From NCBI RefSeq assembly GCF_001458115.1, contig NZ_CZRP01000011.1, positions 124,001 through 188,000 of the forward strand: a stretch of DNA of 64,000 nt, given 5' to 3'. The notes under the pieces were generated by a model. That model had not been told where the DNA came from. It saw only the letters and a list, made by a program, of their open reading frames with translations, and did no database searches. Source of the stretch: Gracilibacillus massiliensis. GTDB lineage: Bacteria > Bacillota > Bacilli > Bacillales > Amphibacillaceae. Of the stretch, positions 25,526-34,464 are shown one piece after another (the first letter of the stretch is position 1; each line of letters starts with the position of its first letter). The position numbers and the translations under genes are program-made.

Positions 25526-26635
25526 ATGGACTACTTAGTGCAATTTCAATTAAATATTTTTGCCTTAATGGTGCTGGTTGTTCTATATATTATTATCAAG
25601 ATGAAGGCAAGAGTTAAAAGCTTCGGTAAGAAATTGCTGAAAATATTGATGATGATGTCTGCTGTTGCTATTATTATAGAACCGTTAACTTGGATATTTG
25701 ATGGTATGCAGTTTCCTGGCGCTTATTTCCTGGAGTATTCAACTAATTTCATCTTATTTATGATGGGACCAATCATCGGCGGATTGCTACTGGCTTATGT
25801 TGATTATCATATTTTCAAGGATCCCCAAAGAGTTTACAAAAAAGGTTTTTATCAACATTTAAGTATCCTCACGTTCGTTATTTTAATCATTAACATCTTT
25901 CATCCAGTGTATTTCAATGTAGAACCTGTGACGAATAGTTATAGTAGTGGTGACTTCAAATCCCTTCATTACTTTGTTCTAGCAAGTCTATATATCTACA
26001 TGCTCTACTTTTTATATAAAAACAAAGATAGAATCCACACCTATGTAGCCACTATATTTATTATTTTCTTTATGCTTCCAATCATTGGAATGGTTGTCCA
26101 GTTATTCGATTCAAAGCTTTACTTTTCTTGGACCTCTATTGTTCTAGCTATTTTAGTTGCTTATATTTTTCTTGAAACTACATCTACAGAAGAAGACTTC
26201 CTTACAAAATTATATAATAGGCAAAGTTATGAAACATACTTACAACATTTGTTGGAAGAAAACCGGTCATTTGGCATTTTGCTGATCGATTTAAATTATT
26301 TTAAAGAGATTAATGATCAGTATGGGCATGATGTAGGAGACCATGTACTTATTGAATTCGCAACGATATTGAAAAAGGTGTTCTCAAATTCTGGTTTTGT
26401 TTCTCGTCTTGGAGGCGATGAATTTATCGTAGTGGTGGAGAATCAGGTGGAGAGTACTGAATCCCTTATTGCTGATATTAGAAATTTATTACAAAAGAAT
26501 AATAATCCATTTATTCAACAATTGAGTTTCAGTTATGGGTATCAGACGTATAATGAATTGATGACCGTTGATGAACTTTATTCGACGGTAGATAAGAAAA
26601 TGTATCAATATAAACGTGAAATGAAGACGGTTTAA
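25526..26635 (+). CDS. Membrane diguanylate cyclase (GGDEF)
   Basis: A 369-residue protein with an N-terminal membrane region of about six segments (residues 1-210) unlike the 7TM module of its neighbour, then a GGDEF domain: EEDFLTKLYNRQSYETYL, LLIDLNYFKEINDQYGHDVG and SRLGGDEFIVVV. The substrate and metal residues are present, while the RxxD inhibitory site is missing. It probably makes cyclic di-GMP. It is transcribed alone; its start has TAGGAG about 10 bp upstream. A terminator follows near 26701. Confidence 0.88.
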   Translation: MDYLVQFQLNIFALMVLVVLYIIIKMKARVKSFGKKLLKILMMMSAVAIIIEPLTWIFDGMQFPGAYFLEYSTNFILFMMGPIIGGLLLAYVDYHIFKDPQRVYKKGFYQHLSILTFVILIINIFHPVYFNVEPVTNSYSSGDFKSLHYFVLASLYIYMLYFLYKNKDRIHTYVATIFIIFFMLPIIGMVVQLFDSKLYFSWTSIVLAILVAYIFLETTSTEEDFLTKLYNRQSYETYLQHLLEENRSFGILLIDLNYFKEINDQYGHDVGDHVLIEFATILKKVFSNSGFVSRLGGDEFIVVVENQVESTESLIADIRNLLQKNNNPFIQQLSFSYGYQTYNELMTVDELYSTVDKKMYQYKREMKTV

Positions 26636-26700
26636 TTTAATTCAACTCATACGTTTTTCAATCAACCATGATAGCTTATGTATCAACTATATTAATAATA

Positions 26701-26737
26701 ACCGATTGCCTTTACAGATAAAAGCAGTCGGTTTTTC
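26701..26737 (+). terminator. Terminator after second GGDEF gene
   Basis: ACCGATTGC pairs with GCAGTCGGT (one wobble) and is followed by five T. Confidence 0.8.
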
Positions 26738-26758
26738 TATGTGTTTATTAAATTAGTG

Positions 26759-26788
26759 TTGACTTGTTGGACGTCATACCTATATAAT
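26759..26788 (+). promoter_or_regulatory. Putative sigma-A promoter of nucleoside importer operon
   Basis: TTGACT (26759-26764) and TATAAT (26783-26788) are separated by 18 bp, about 310 bp before the lipoprotein gene. If used, it produces a leader of roughly 300 nt. The leader has a 16-bp dyad ATTTGC-GTAT-GCAAAT at 27049-27064 that could be an operator. A 77-codon frame inside this stretch has no ribosome binding site and is not called. Confidence 0.5.
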
Positions 26789-27100
26789 AAAAACAACGAA
26801 AGAAAGGGTTTTCATTTGGAGTTTTATAGGATTTGTTTTTTATCAAATGGGGAGTATGGAGGAGATGATAAAAGTATTGTTTTACTAACAATAAAGAATG
26901 TTTCATTTTTGTTACAGGATTATGAATTTTATGAAATGTTTTTTTACAATTGTATTTATAATTTTCATCAATAGTGGTACTATTAATTCAGCTTTCAGAA
27001 AAAATCATCATTAAAGGATGTCCTGAAAGAATCATGCAAGGAGAATGCATTTGCGTATGCAAATTTCCTTACATAAATATAAAAAACAGGAGGGGACACG

Positions 27101-28249
27101 ATGAAAAATCGTACATTTTTATTATTTGTTTTAGTGTTAACATTAGGTCTGTTTTTAGCTGCATGCGGTACAGAAACAGAAGAAGAGGGCACTGAAGACA
27201 CTTCAGGAACAGAATCAGAATCAACTGAAGGTGCAGAAGAAAATACAGAAGATGCTACCGAAGAGGAAGCTGCTTCTGGAGATTACAAAATTGCAATGGT
27301 TACCGATATCGGTGGTGTAGACGATAAATCCTTTAACCAATCTGCTTGGGAAGGTATTACAGCGTGGGGCGAGGAAAATGGTTTAACTGAAGATGAAGGT
27401 TATGATTATGCTCAATCAAATGAAAAAGCTGATTATATGCCGAACATTACTCGTTTTGTTCGTGATGAATATAACTTAGTGTATGGTATTGGTTTTGAAT
27501 TAAAAGAAGATATTCAAACAGCTGCAGATCAATTCCCTGAAACTAATTTTGCTTTAGTAGATGATACTGTAGATGCACCAAATGCTGTCAGTATTACATT
27601 TAAAGAACACCAAGGTAGTTTTTTAGTAGGTGTGGCGGCAGCCTTAAAAACGACTACAAATAAACTTGGATTTGTTGGTGGCGTTGATTCTCCTCTAATT
27701 AAAAAGTTCGAGTCAGGTTTTATTGCTGGTGCTAAATCAGTAAATCCTGATATTGAAGTAGATGTACAGTATGCAGAATCATTTGCAGATGCTGCTAAGG
27801 GTAAATTAATAGCAACCAATATGTATGATAATGATATTGATGTTATTTATCACGCTTCTGGTGCTACTGGTAATGGTGTATTTAACCAAGCGAAAGATAT
27901 AAAACAAAATGACCCTGAAAGAGAAATCTGGGTGATTGGTGTTGACCGTGATCAGCATGAAGAAGGAGAAATCAATGATCACAATGTAACACTAACATCA
28001 ATGGTTAAACGTGTAGACGTTGCAGTTCAAGACGTTGCTGACCGTGGAATGAATGGCGAATTTCCTGGTGGAGAATTACTTGAATATGGTATAGAAGAAA
28101 ATGGTATTACATTTGCTACAACAAATGAAGAAGCAATGACAGAAGAAATTATTACTTCTGTTGAGGAATGGCAAGAGAAGCTTCTGAATGGTGAAGTAGA
28201 AGCACCTCAAACAACTGAAGAATTAGAAGCATACGAAGGTTCATTATAA
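27101..28249 (+). CDS. BMP family nucleoside-binding lipoprotein (NupN-like)
   Basis: A 382-residue lipoprotein. Signal peptide with lipobox LFLAAC at about residue 22, an acidic Glu/Thr/Ser linker to residue 60, then the BMP/PnrA substrate-binding domain: YKIAMVTDIGGVDDKSFNQS, AWEGITAWGEENG, LVYGIGFELKEDI, GAKSVNPDIEVDVQYAESFA, IDVIYHASGATGNGVFNQAK. It captures purine nucleosides for the ABC importer encoded by the next three genes, as NupN (YufN) does for guanosine in B. subtilis. The ribosome binding site is CAGGAGGGG. Hairpins between this gene and the ATPase gene probably raise its level relative to the other subunits. Confidence 0.93.
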   Translation: MKNRTFLLFVLVLTLGLFLAACGTETEEEGTEDTSGTESESTEGAEENTEDATEEEAASGDYKIAMVTDIGGVDDKSFNQSAWEGITAWGEENGLTEDEGYDYAQSNEKADYMPNITRFVRDEYNLVYGIGFELKEDIQTAADQFPETNFALVDDTVDAPNAVSITFKEHQGSFLVGVAAALKTTTNKLGFVGGVDSPLIKKFESGFIAGAKSVNPDIEVDVQYAESFADAAKGKLIATNMYDNDIDVIYHASGATGNGVFNQAKDIKQNDPEREIWVIGVDRDQHEEGEINDHNVTLTSMVKRVDVAVQDVADRGMNGEFPGGELLEYGIEENGITFATTNEEAMTEEIITSVEEWQEKLLNGEVEAPQTTEELEAYEGSL

Positions 28250-28256
28250 GGTCTAT

Positions 28257-28349
28257 AGAGAAGGCTTAAGCATAGCCTTCTCTACTATTTTGTAATTCAA
28301 GAAAATTTCCAATGAAAAGGTCTTTTCTTGTAAGAGGCCTTTTCATTGC
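28257..28349 (+). terminator. Two hairpins between binding-protein and ATPase genes
   Basis: The first stem is AGAGAAGGCT / AGCCTTCTCT (28257-28283) followed by an AT-rich tract with TTTT. The second pairs ATGAAAAGGTC with a GGCCTTTTCAT-type arm (28313-28347) and ends shortly before the ATPase start. They resemble the partial terminators or mRNA-stabilising hairpins that separate binding-protein genes from the rest of ABC operons. Confidence 0.65.
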
Positions 28350-28402
28350 ACATTTTTAGTAACAAAGATATAAATAGTATGTTTAATATAGGGGTGAAAC
28401 GA

Positions 28403-29938
28403 GTGGAATATGCAATAGAAATGCTAAATATACGAAAAGAATTTCCTGGAATTGTCGCCAACGATGACATTACCATCCAGTTGCAAAAAGGTGAAATCCA
28501 TGCATTATTAGGTGAGAATGGCGCAGGTAAATCTACATTAATGAATGTACTGTTTGGTTTATATCAACCTGAAAAAGGGGAAATTCGTGTCAATGGTAAA
28601 GCGGTACACATTTCAAATCCGAACATCGCCAATGATTTAGGAATCGGTATGGTTCACCAACATTTTATGTTAGTAGAACCTTTTACAGTAACACAGAACA
28701 TTGTGCTTGGAAGTGAACCTACCAATAAACTTGGGAAAATTGATCTGGCTAAAGCTAGAAATGAAATACAAGAACTATCTGATCGTTATGGACTACAAGT
28801 AAATCCTGATGCCAAGATCAGTGAAATATCAGTTGGTATGCAACAGCGTGTGGAAATTTTAAAAACACTTTATCGAGGTGCAGAAGTATTAATTTTTGAT
28901 GAGCCGACAGCTGTTTTGACACCACAGGAAATTAAAGAATTGATTGAAATTATGCGTTCCTTAGTCAAGGAAGGTAAATCAATTATTTTAATTACCCATA
29001 AGTTAAAGGAAATTATGGAAGTGTGTGAACGGTGTACTGTTATTCGTAAAGGGAAAGGGATTGGAACGGTTAATGTTTCTGAGACCAATTCGACGGAACT
29101 TGCTTCGTTAATGGTTGGTCGCGAAGTAAATTTTAAAACCGAGAAGATCACAGCTCAGCCTACAGACACGGTGCTTCAAATTAAAGATTTATATGTCAGA
29201 GATGCACGTAAAGTAGATTTAGTAAAAGGATTGGATTTAGAAGTTCGTGCAGGAGAAATAGTTGGTATTGCAGGAGTAGATGGTAATGGACAATCGGAAT
29301 TAGTAGAAGCAATTACTGGATTAAGTAAAGCGAGATCGGGTTCGATTAAAATAAATAATAAAGAAATTTCAAATCTTTCTCCTCGTAAAATTACCGAGAG
29401 TGGCGTGGGACATATTCCACAAGATCGTCATAAATATGGGTTAGTATTAGATTATTCCATTGGTGAAAATATTGTTCTGCAAACCTATTATCAGAAGCCT
29501 TATTCAAAAGCAAAGGTGTTAAGCTATAAGGAAATTTTTGATAAGGCGACCAACATTATCGAAGAATATGATGTAAGAACGCCTAGTGTTTATACCAAAG
29601 CCCGAGCTCTATCCGGTGGTAATCAACAAAAGGCTATCATTGGTCGGGAAGTTGACCGTTCGCCTAATCTATTAATTGCCACACAACCAACTCGTGGTTT
29701 GGATGTAGGGGCAATTGAATTTATTCATAAAAAGTTAATTGAAGAGCGTGATAAAGGCAGAGCGATTCTACTCGTATCCTTTGAACTAGATGAAATTATC
29801 AATGTTAGTGATCGAATTGCCGTTATGTTTGATGGAAAAGTAGTGGCTAACGTAAAACCAGAGGAAACAAATGAACAAGAGCTTGGTCTGCTGATGGCAG
29901 GTAGCCAGGTAAATAAGGCAGGTGAGACAAGTCAATGA
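28403..29938 (+). CDS. Nucleoside ABC importer ATP-binding protein (NupO-like)
   Basis: A 511-residue tandem ATPase with two nucleotide-binding domains. Domain 1: Walker A GENGAGKST, signature ISVGMQQRVEILKTL, Walker B LIFDEPTAVLTP. Domain 2: degenerate Walker A GVDGNGQSE, signature LSGGNQQKAIIGREV, and LLIATQPTRGLDVG, as in RbsA/NupO-type sugar and nucleoside importers. The GTG at 28403 is used because GGGG-TGAAAC precedes it and the protein then begins VEYAIEMLNIRKEF like its homologues; an upstream ATG would lie in the second hairpin. It overlaps the permease gene by 4 bp. Confidence 0.92.
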   Translation: MEYAIEMLNIRKEFPGIVANDDITIQLQKGEIHALLGENGAGKSTLMNVLFGLYQPEKGEIRVNGKAVHISNPNIANDLGIGMVHQHFMLVEPFTVTQNIVLGSEPTNKLGKIDLAKARNEIQELSDRYGLQVNPDAKISEISVGMQQRVEILKTLYRGAEVLIFDEPTAVLTPQEIKELIEIMRSLVKEGKSIILITHKLKEIMEVCERCTVIRKGKGIGTVNVSETNSTELASLMVGREVNFKTEKITAQPTDTVLQIKDLYVRDARKVDLVKGLDLEVRAGEIVGIAGVDGNGQSELVEAITGLSKARSGSIKINNKEISNLSPRKITESGVGHIPQDRHKYGLVLDYSIGENIVLQTYYQKPYSKAKVLSYKEIFDKATNIIEEYDVRTPSVYTKARALSGGNQQKAIIGREVDRSPNLLIATQPTRGLDVGAIEFIHKKLIEERDKGRAILLVSFELDEIINVSDRIAVMFDGKVVANVKPEETNEQELGLLMAGSQVNKAGETSQ

Positions 29939-30984
29939 CATCTATTAGCAAAAAGTTTGGATTATTAGTTCCTATTATTTCTGTAATTATTGGTTTATTA
30001 GCAGGTGCTCTCATTATGCTATTATCTGGCCATAATCCGATTGAAGGGTATGCAGCATTATGGGCTGGTGCTTTCGGTGACTCCTATACGATAGGTGAGA
30101 CAGTTCGTCGTTCCACGCCCTTAATATTAACTGGTTTAGCAGTAGCGTTTGCCTTTAAAACAGGACTGTTTAATATTGGTGCAGAGGGCCAAGTGATTGT
30201 GGGTTGGCTTGCGGCTATCTGGATTGGGCTTGCCATAGATGCACCGATGATTATTCATTTACCACTTGCCATATTAGCAGGTGCTATTGCTGGTGGACTT
30301 TGGGGGTTTTTGCCTGGTCTATTAAAAGCAAAACTAGGTGTACATGAAGTTATTATAACGATAATGATGAATTATATTGCATTACATATAACAAATGCTA
30401 TTATTCGTAATGTTCTTACAGATCAAGGTACAACAACAGAGCCAATAGCAGGTACCGCTTCTTTAGCGTCCGAATGGTTACAAACAATTACTTTTTATTC
30501 GAGAGTTCATTATGGTATTTTAATCGCTTTATTTGCAGCATTTGTCATGTGGTTTATTATTGAGCGGACTACTTATGGTTACGAGCTCAAATCAGTAGGG
30601 TTTAATCGCCATGCATCCAATTATGCTGGTATGAATGTAAGTAAAAATATCATTTTATCCATGGTTATTGGTGGGGGCTTTGCAGGCCTTGCAGGTGCAA
30701 TGGAAGGTCTAGGAACATATGGAACCATTTCAGTCATGTCTGGATTTACGAATCTCGGCTTTGATGGAATTGCCGTTGCATTACTCGGAGCTAACAATGC
30801 CTTTGGTGTGATATTAGCAGGTATTCTCTTTGGTGTGCTAAAAGAAGGGGCGGGAGAGATGCCTACAGCAGCTGGTGTTCCAACAGAGCTTGTTGATATT
30901 ATTATCGCTCTTATTATTTTCTTTGTGGCATCTAGTTATATTATACGCTGGGCTTTATCTCGCTTTAAGAAGGAGGGGAAATAG
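29935..30984 (+). CDS. Nucleoside ABC importer permease (NupP-like)
   Basis: A 349-residue permease with about nine hydrophobic segments, belonging to the BPD_transp_2 family. Typical stretches include NIGAEGQVIVGWLAAIWIG, LKAKLGVHEVIITIMMNYIA, and LGFDGIAVALLGANNAFGVI. ATG overlaps the ATPase stop. With the next gene it forms the membrane channel of the heterodimeric importer. Confidence 0.93.
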   Translation: MTSISKKFGLLVPIISVIIGLLAGALIMLLSGHNPIEGYAALWAGAFGDSYTIGETVRRSTPLILTGLAVAFAFKTGLFNIGAEGQVIVGWLAAIWIGLAIDAPMIIHLPLAILAGAIAGGLWGFLPGLLKAKLGVHEVIITIMMNYIALHITNAIIRNVLTDQGTTTEPIAGTASLASEWLQTITFYSRVHYGILIALFAAFVMWFIIERTTYGYELKSVGFNRHASNYAGMNVSKNIILSMVIGGGFAGLAGAMEGLGTYGTISVMSGFTNLGFDGIAVALLGANNAFGVILAGILFGVLKEGAGEMPTAAGVPTELVDIIIALIIFFVASSYIIRWALSRFKKEGK

Positions 30985-31938
30985 ATGTTTGAAGCATTAC
31001 AATCGATTATTCCAACCGTTCTATTCTATTCAGCTCCTCTTATTTTGACGGCCTTAGGTGGAGTATTTAGTGAAAGATCTGGTGTTGTTAATATAGGTTT
31101 AGAAGGCTTAATGGTAATGGGTGCATTTGTTGGTATCGTATTTAATTTAACATTTGCGGATGTATTTGGTATTTGGACACCGTGGATCTCGATTTTGGTG
31201 GCGATGGTGATAGGTTCGATATTTTCGATTATCCATGCTGTTGCTTCCGTAACTTTTTATGCCAATCAGGTTGTCAGTGGGGTTGCAATCAACATGCTGG
31301 CGTTGGGTATCGGCGTATATTTAACCAAGGTTTGGTATGGAAAAGGTCAGACAGATATGGTGGATCGCCCATTCTACACGATGGATATTCCGGTATTAGC
31401 AGATATTCCAATCATTGGACCGATTTTCTTTGAAGGAATTTATATTACTTCTTATCTAGCTCTTATTTTAGCTTTTGTTGCTTGGTATGTATTATATCAA
31501 ACACCATTCGGCTTACGTTTACGAGCTGTTGGGGAACATCCTATGGCAGCAGATACGAATGGTATCAAAGTGGAAAGAATGCGTTATATAGCTGTTTTAC
31601 TTTCAGGTGCTTTTGGTGGACTGGGTGGATCTGTATTTGCCTTGACCATTGCATCGAATTTCTCCCACTCTACGATTGTCGGTCAAGGTTTTATGGCTTT
31701 GGCAGCCGTTATTTTTGGAAAATGGCATCCACTTGGAGCAATGGGTGCAGCACTATTCTTTGGACTTGCTCAAAGCCTAAGTGTAGTAAGCTCTGGAATC
31801 CCTCTATTAGCAGATATTCCACAAGTAGTATTACTAATTGCGCCTTATTTACTAACAATATTAGCTTTAGCAGGTTTTATCGGACGTGCCGATGCTCCAC
31901 GCGCAAATGGAGTGCCTTATATCAAAGGTGGCAGGTAA
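30985..31938 (+). CDS. Nucleoside ABC importer permease (NupQ-like)
   Basis: A 317-residue BPD_transp_2 permease whose ATG directly follows the stop of the previous permease gene. Family patterns: TALGGVFSERSGVVNIGLEG, NQVVSGVAINMLALGIGVYL, GLRLRAVGEHPMAADTNGIK, and GQGFMALAAVIFGKWHPLGA. It pairs with NupP-like permease. A strong terminator ends the operon. Confidence 0.93.
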   Translation: MFEALQSIIPTVLFYSAPLILTALGGVFSERSGVVNIGLEGLMVMGAFVGIVFNLTFADVFGIWTPWISILVAMVIGSIFSIIHAVASVTFYANQVVSGVAINMLALGIGVYLTKVWYGKGQTDMVDRPFYTMDIPVLADIPIIGPIFFEGIYITSYLALILAFVAWYVLYQTPFGLRLRAVGEHPMAADTNGIKVERMRYIAVLLSGAFGGLGGSVFALTIASNFSHSTIVGQGFMALAAVIFGKWHPLGAMGAALFFGLAQSLSVVSSGIPLLADIPQVVLLIAPYLLTILALAGFIGRADAPRANGVPYIKGGR

Positions 31939-31952
31939 AAAAAGATTCAAAA

Positions 31953-31988
31953 CAGTCTTGTTGTCATGAACAAGGCTGTTTTTTTATT
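31953..31988 (+). terminator. Terminator of nucleoside importer operon
   Basis: AACAGTCTTGTT pairs with AACAAGGCTGTT (one wobble) and is followed by seven T. Confidence 0.9.
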
Positions 31989-32036
31989 AAGCAAGGAAAG
32001 TATATAATCAGCGGTATTAAGGCATTTGTTATCAAA

Positions 32037-32237
32037 GTAGTCATTTTGAAATGTAGTGTATATGAATCCACCGCTCCGGCTGCCCACTTCCCTTTCCGCG
32101 GCGTTTTCCCTTCAGCTAACTTTTTCGAGCACAAACCGCTCTAAAAAGTGGATCTTCAGGGAAAACAGATGCCACAGGAGTGGAAGTGGGCAAGCCGAAG
32201 CGGGTTTTAAATCTATTATCCATTTCAAAATTACTAC
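32037..32237. repeat. Single-hairpin palindromic element with terminal inverted repeats
   Basis: A 201-bp unit bounded by the 16-bp inverted repeats GTAGTCATTTTGAAAT and ATTTCAAAATTACTAC (15 of 16 match). Inside is a 136-nt palindrome (32069-32204) starting CACCGCTCCGGCTGCCCACT and ending AAGTGGGCAAGCCGAAGCGG. Its central part has the core shared by all copies in this window, CAGCTAACTTTT and AAAAGTGGATCTTC, separated by a variable apical hairpin. It contains no ORF. It lies between the nup operon terminator and the fbp promoter region. It looks like a MITE or a structured RNA-like element; the rest of 31988-32386 shows only AT-rich promoter-like sequence. Confidence 0.8.
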
Positions 32238-32386
32238 TAAAAAGACAGGATGGGCTTTCCCGATTCCTCTTAATAACACAACATATATAATGAAATAATG
32301 ACATTATATATGTTTAATGCTGTATTATTTATATAAATAATGTATAATATATTATAGAAATAGTACAGAAAGGGGTCTCCTCCGCG

Positions 32387-34315
32387 GTGAATACAAAATT
32401 TTTAGACTTATTAGCGCAGAATTTTGATTGTGAAGAGAAAGTGGTAACGGAAATTATTAATTTAGAAGCCATTTTAAATCTTCCAAAAGGTACGGAGCAT
32501 TTTGTTAGTGATTTACATGGGGAGTATCAAGCATTTCAACATGTATTACGGAACGGATCAGGGAAAGTTAAGGAAAAAATAAGAGATATTTTTAAAGCAG
32601 AGTTGTCAGAAACAGAAATTAATGATTTTGCTGCATTAGTTTACTATCCAGAAGATAAGTTAAAATTAATTAAAAGTAATTTTGATCATAAAGAAGAGCT
32701 GAATAAATGGTATAAAGAAAAAATCGAACAAATGATTCAGCTTATATCCTATGCTTCTTCAAAATATACTCGTTCTAAGTTGCGCAAAGCCTTACCAACG
32801 CAATTCGTTTATGTTGTCGAAGAATTATTATATAAGACAGATGAATACACAAATAAAAAACCATATTATCAAAAAATTACCCAGGAAATTATTTCACTTG
32901 GTCAAGCTGATAAACTAATAACAGGTCTTGCTTATACAACACAACAATTAGTGGTCGACCATCTCCATGTTGTCGGAGATATATATGACCGTGGGCCAGA
33001 ACCTGATAAAATTATGGATACGTTAATTAACTATCATTCACTTGATATTCAGTGGGGAAATCATGATGTATTATGGATTGGTGCTTTTGCTGGGTCAAAG
33101 GTTTGTCTCGCTAATATTATCCGAATCTGTGCACGTTACGATAATTTAGATATTATTGAAGATGTCTATGGGATAAACCTTCGTCCACTTCTCAATTTAG
33201 CTGAGAAATATTACGACGATAATCCAGCTTTCAGACCAAAAATTCATTCGGATAAGCCTTTAACCGAAGAACAATCGCAAATAACAAAAATACACCAAGC
33301 AATTGCCATGATCCAATTTAAATTAGAAAGCCCAATCATTAAAAGACGTCCTTATTTTAATATGTCAGAACGATTGCTACTTGAAAAAGTAGATTATGAA
33401 AAAAATGAAATTACGATATATGGAAAAACATATCCATTGGACAATACTTGTTTTGCCACTATTAATCCAGAACAACCTGATCAACTTTTAAAAGAAGAAG
33501 AACAAGTGATCAATAAATTACTGTTTTCTGTTCAAAATTCTGAAAAACTAGCGAGACATATGAAGTTTTTAATGAAAAAAGGCAGTCTCTATTTAAAATA
33601 CAACGGTAATTTATTAATTCATGGCTGTATACCAATAGATGATCAAGGTAATATGGAACAAATGAAAATAGAAGGAAAAACCTATGCAGGACGTGATTTA
33701 TTAGATGTATTCGAACAATATTTACGCTATGCCTTCTCCCATCGCGAGATAACAGATGACCTTGCAACAGATATGGCATGGTATTTGTGGACGGGGGAAT
33801 ATTCGTCCCTGTTTGGCAAAAGGGCGATGACAACCTTTGAGAGATACTTTATAAAGGATAAGGCCACACATAAAGAGAAAAAAAATCCTTACTATTATTT
33901 AAGAGAAAATGAAGAAACGTGCCGTAATATTTTGGAAGAATTCGATCTTGACCCAGATCAAGGTCATATTATTAACGGTCATACGCCGGTAAAAGAAATT
34001 GATGGGGAAAATCCGATTAAAGCAGATGCCAAAATGATTGTGATTGATGGTGGATTTTCTAAAGCATACCAATCAACTACAGGTATTGCAGGGTACACAT
34101 TATTGTATAATTCATACGGAATGCAGCTTGTTGCCCATCAACAATTTAAATCGAAAGAAGATGTATTATTGAACGGTACAGATGTTTTGTCGGTGAAAAG
34201 AGTAGTAGATAAAGAATTAGAAAGAAAAAAAGTGTTGGAAACGAATGTCGGCAAAGAACTATTAGAGGAAATAGATATGCTGAAAAGTTTGATGGAATAT
34301 CGATATATGAACTAA
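32387..34315 (+). CDS. fbp: Fructose-1,6-bisphosphatase, class III
   Basis: A 642-residue class III (YydE/Fbp) enzyme, full family length. Calcineurin-like metal motifs: [53 protein letters not shown], and [16 protein letters not shown] with [15 protein letters not shown] further on. It removes the 1-phosphate of fructose 1,6-bisphosphate in gluconeogenesis; the class is found in Firmicutes. The start is a GTG; AAAGGGG lies 14 bp upstream, longer than usual. It is monocistronic with its own terminator. Confidence 0.95.
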   Translation: MNTKFLDLLAQNFDCEEKVVTEIINLEAILNLPKGTEHFVSDLHGEYQAFQHVLRNGSGKVKEKIRDIFKAELSETEINDFAALVYYPEDKLKLIKSNFDHKEELNKWYKEKIEQMIQLISYASSKYTRSKLRKALPTQFVYVVEELLYKTDEYTNKKPYYQKITQEIISLGQADKLITGLAYTTQQLVVDHLHVVGDIYDRGPEPDKIMDTLINYHSLDIQWGNHDVLWIGAFAGSKVCLANIIRICARYDNLDIIEDVYGINLRPLLNLAEKYYDDNPAFRPKIHSDKPLTEEQSQITKIHQAIAMIQFKLESPIIKRRPYFNMSERLLLEKVDYEKNEITIYGKTYPLDNTCFATINPEQPDQLLKEEEQVINKLLFSVQNSEKLARHMKFLMKKGSLYLKYNGNLLIHGCIPIDDQGNMEQMKIEGKTYAGRDLLDVFEQYLRYAFSHREITDDLATDMAWYLWTGEYSSLFGKRAMTTFERYFIKDKATHKEKKNPYYYLRENEETCRNILEEFDLDPDQGHIINGHTPVKEIDGENPIKADAKMIVIDGGFSKAYQSTTGIAGYTLLYNSYGMQLVAHQQFKSKEDVLLNGTDVLSVKRVVDKELERKKVLETNVGKELLEEIDMLKSLMEYRYMN

Positions 34316-34339
34316 TGTGAAGATTACATTTTCTGCTAT

Positions 34340-34380
34340 ACGCATAACGATTAGATACCCTATAATCGTTATGCGTTTTT
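34340..34380 (+). terminator. Terminator after fbp
   Basis: A perfect 14-bp stem, ACGCATAACGATTA / TAATCGTTATGCGT, with an 8-nt loop and a T run. Confidence 0.92.
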
Positions 34381-34464
34381 TAGTATTTTCTAAAATACAG
34401 GTGTTTATATGTTGATTTACAAGGGAAAAATAATGACAACTGAACGATTATGGGAGTAGTGATC

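Noticed and set aside
26741-26974. 77-codon frame in the leader of the nucleoside importer operon
   Set aside because: No ribosome binding site, overlaps the putative promoter, and no recognisable domain.
31173-32144. Rightward frames overlapping the second nucleoside permease gene
   Set aside because: They are shadows of the permease reading frame; the permease has strong family motifs and coupled start, the shadows none.
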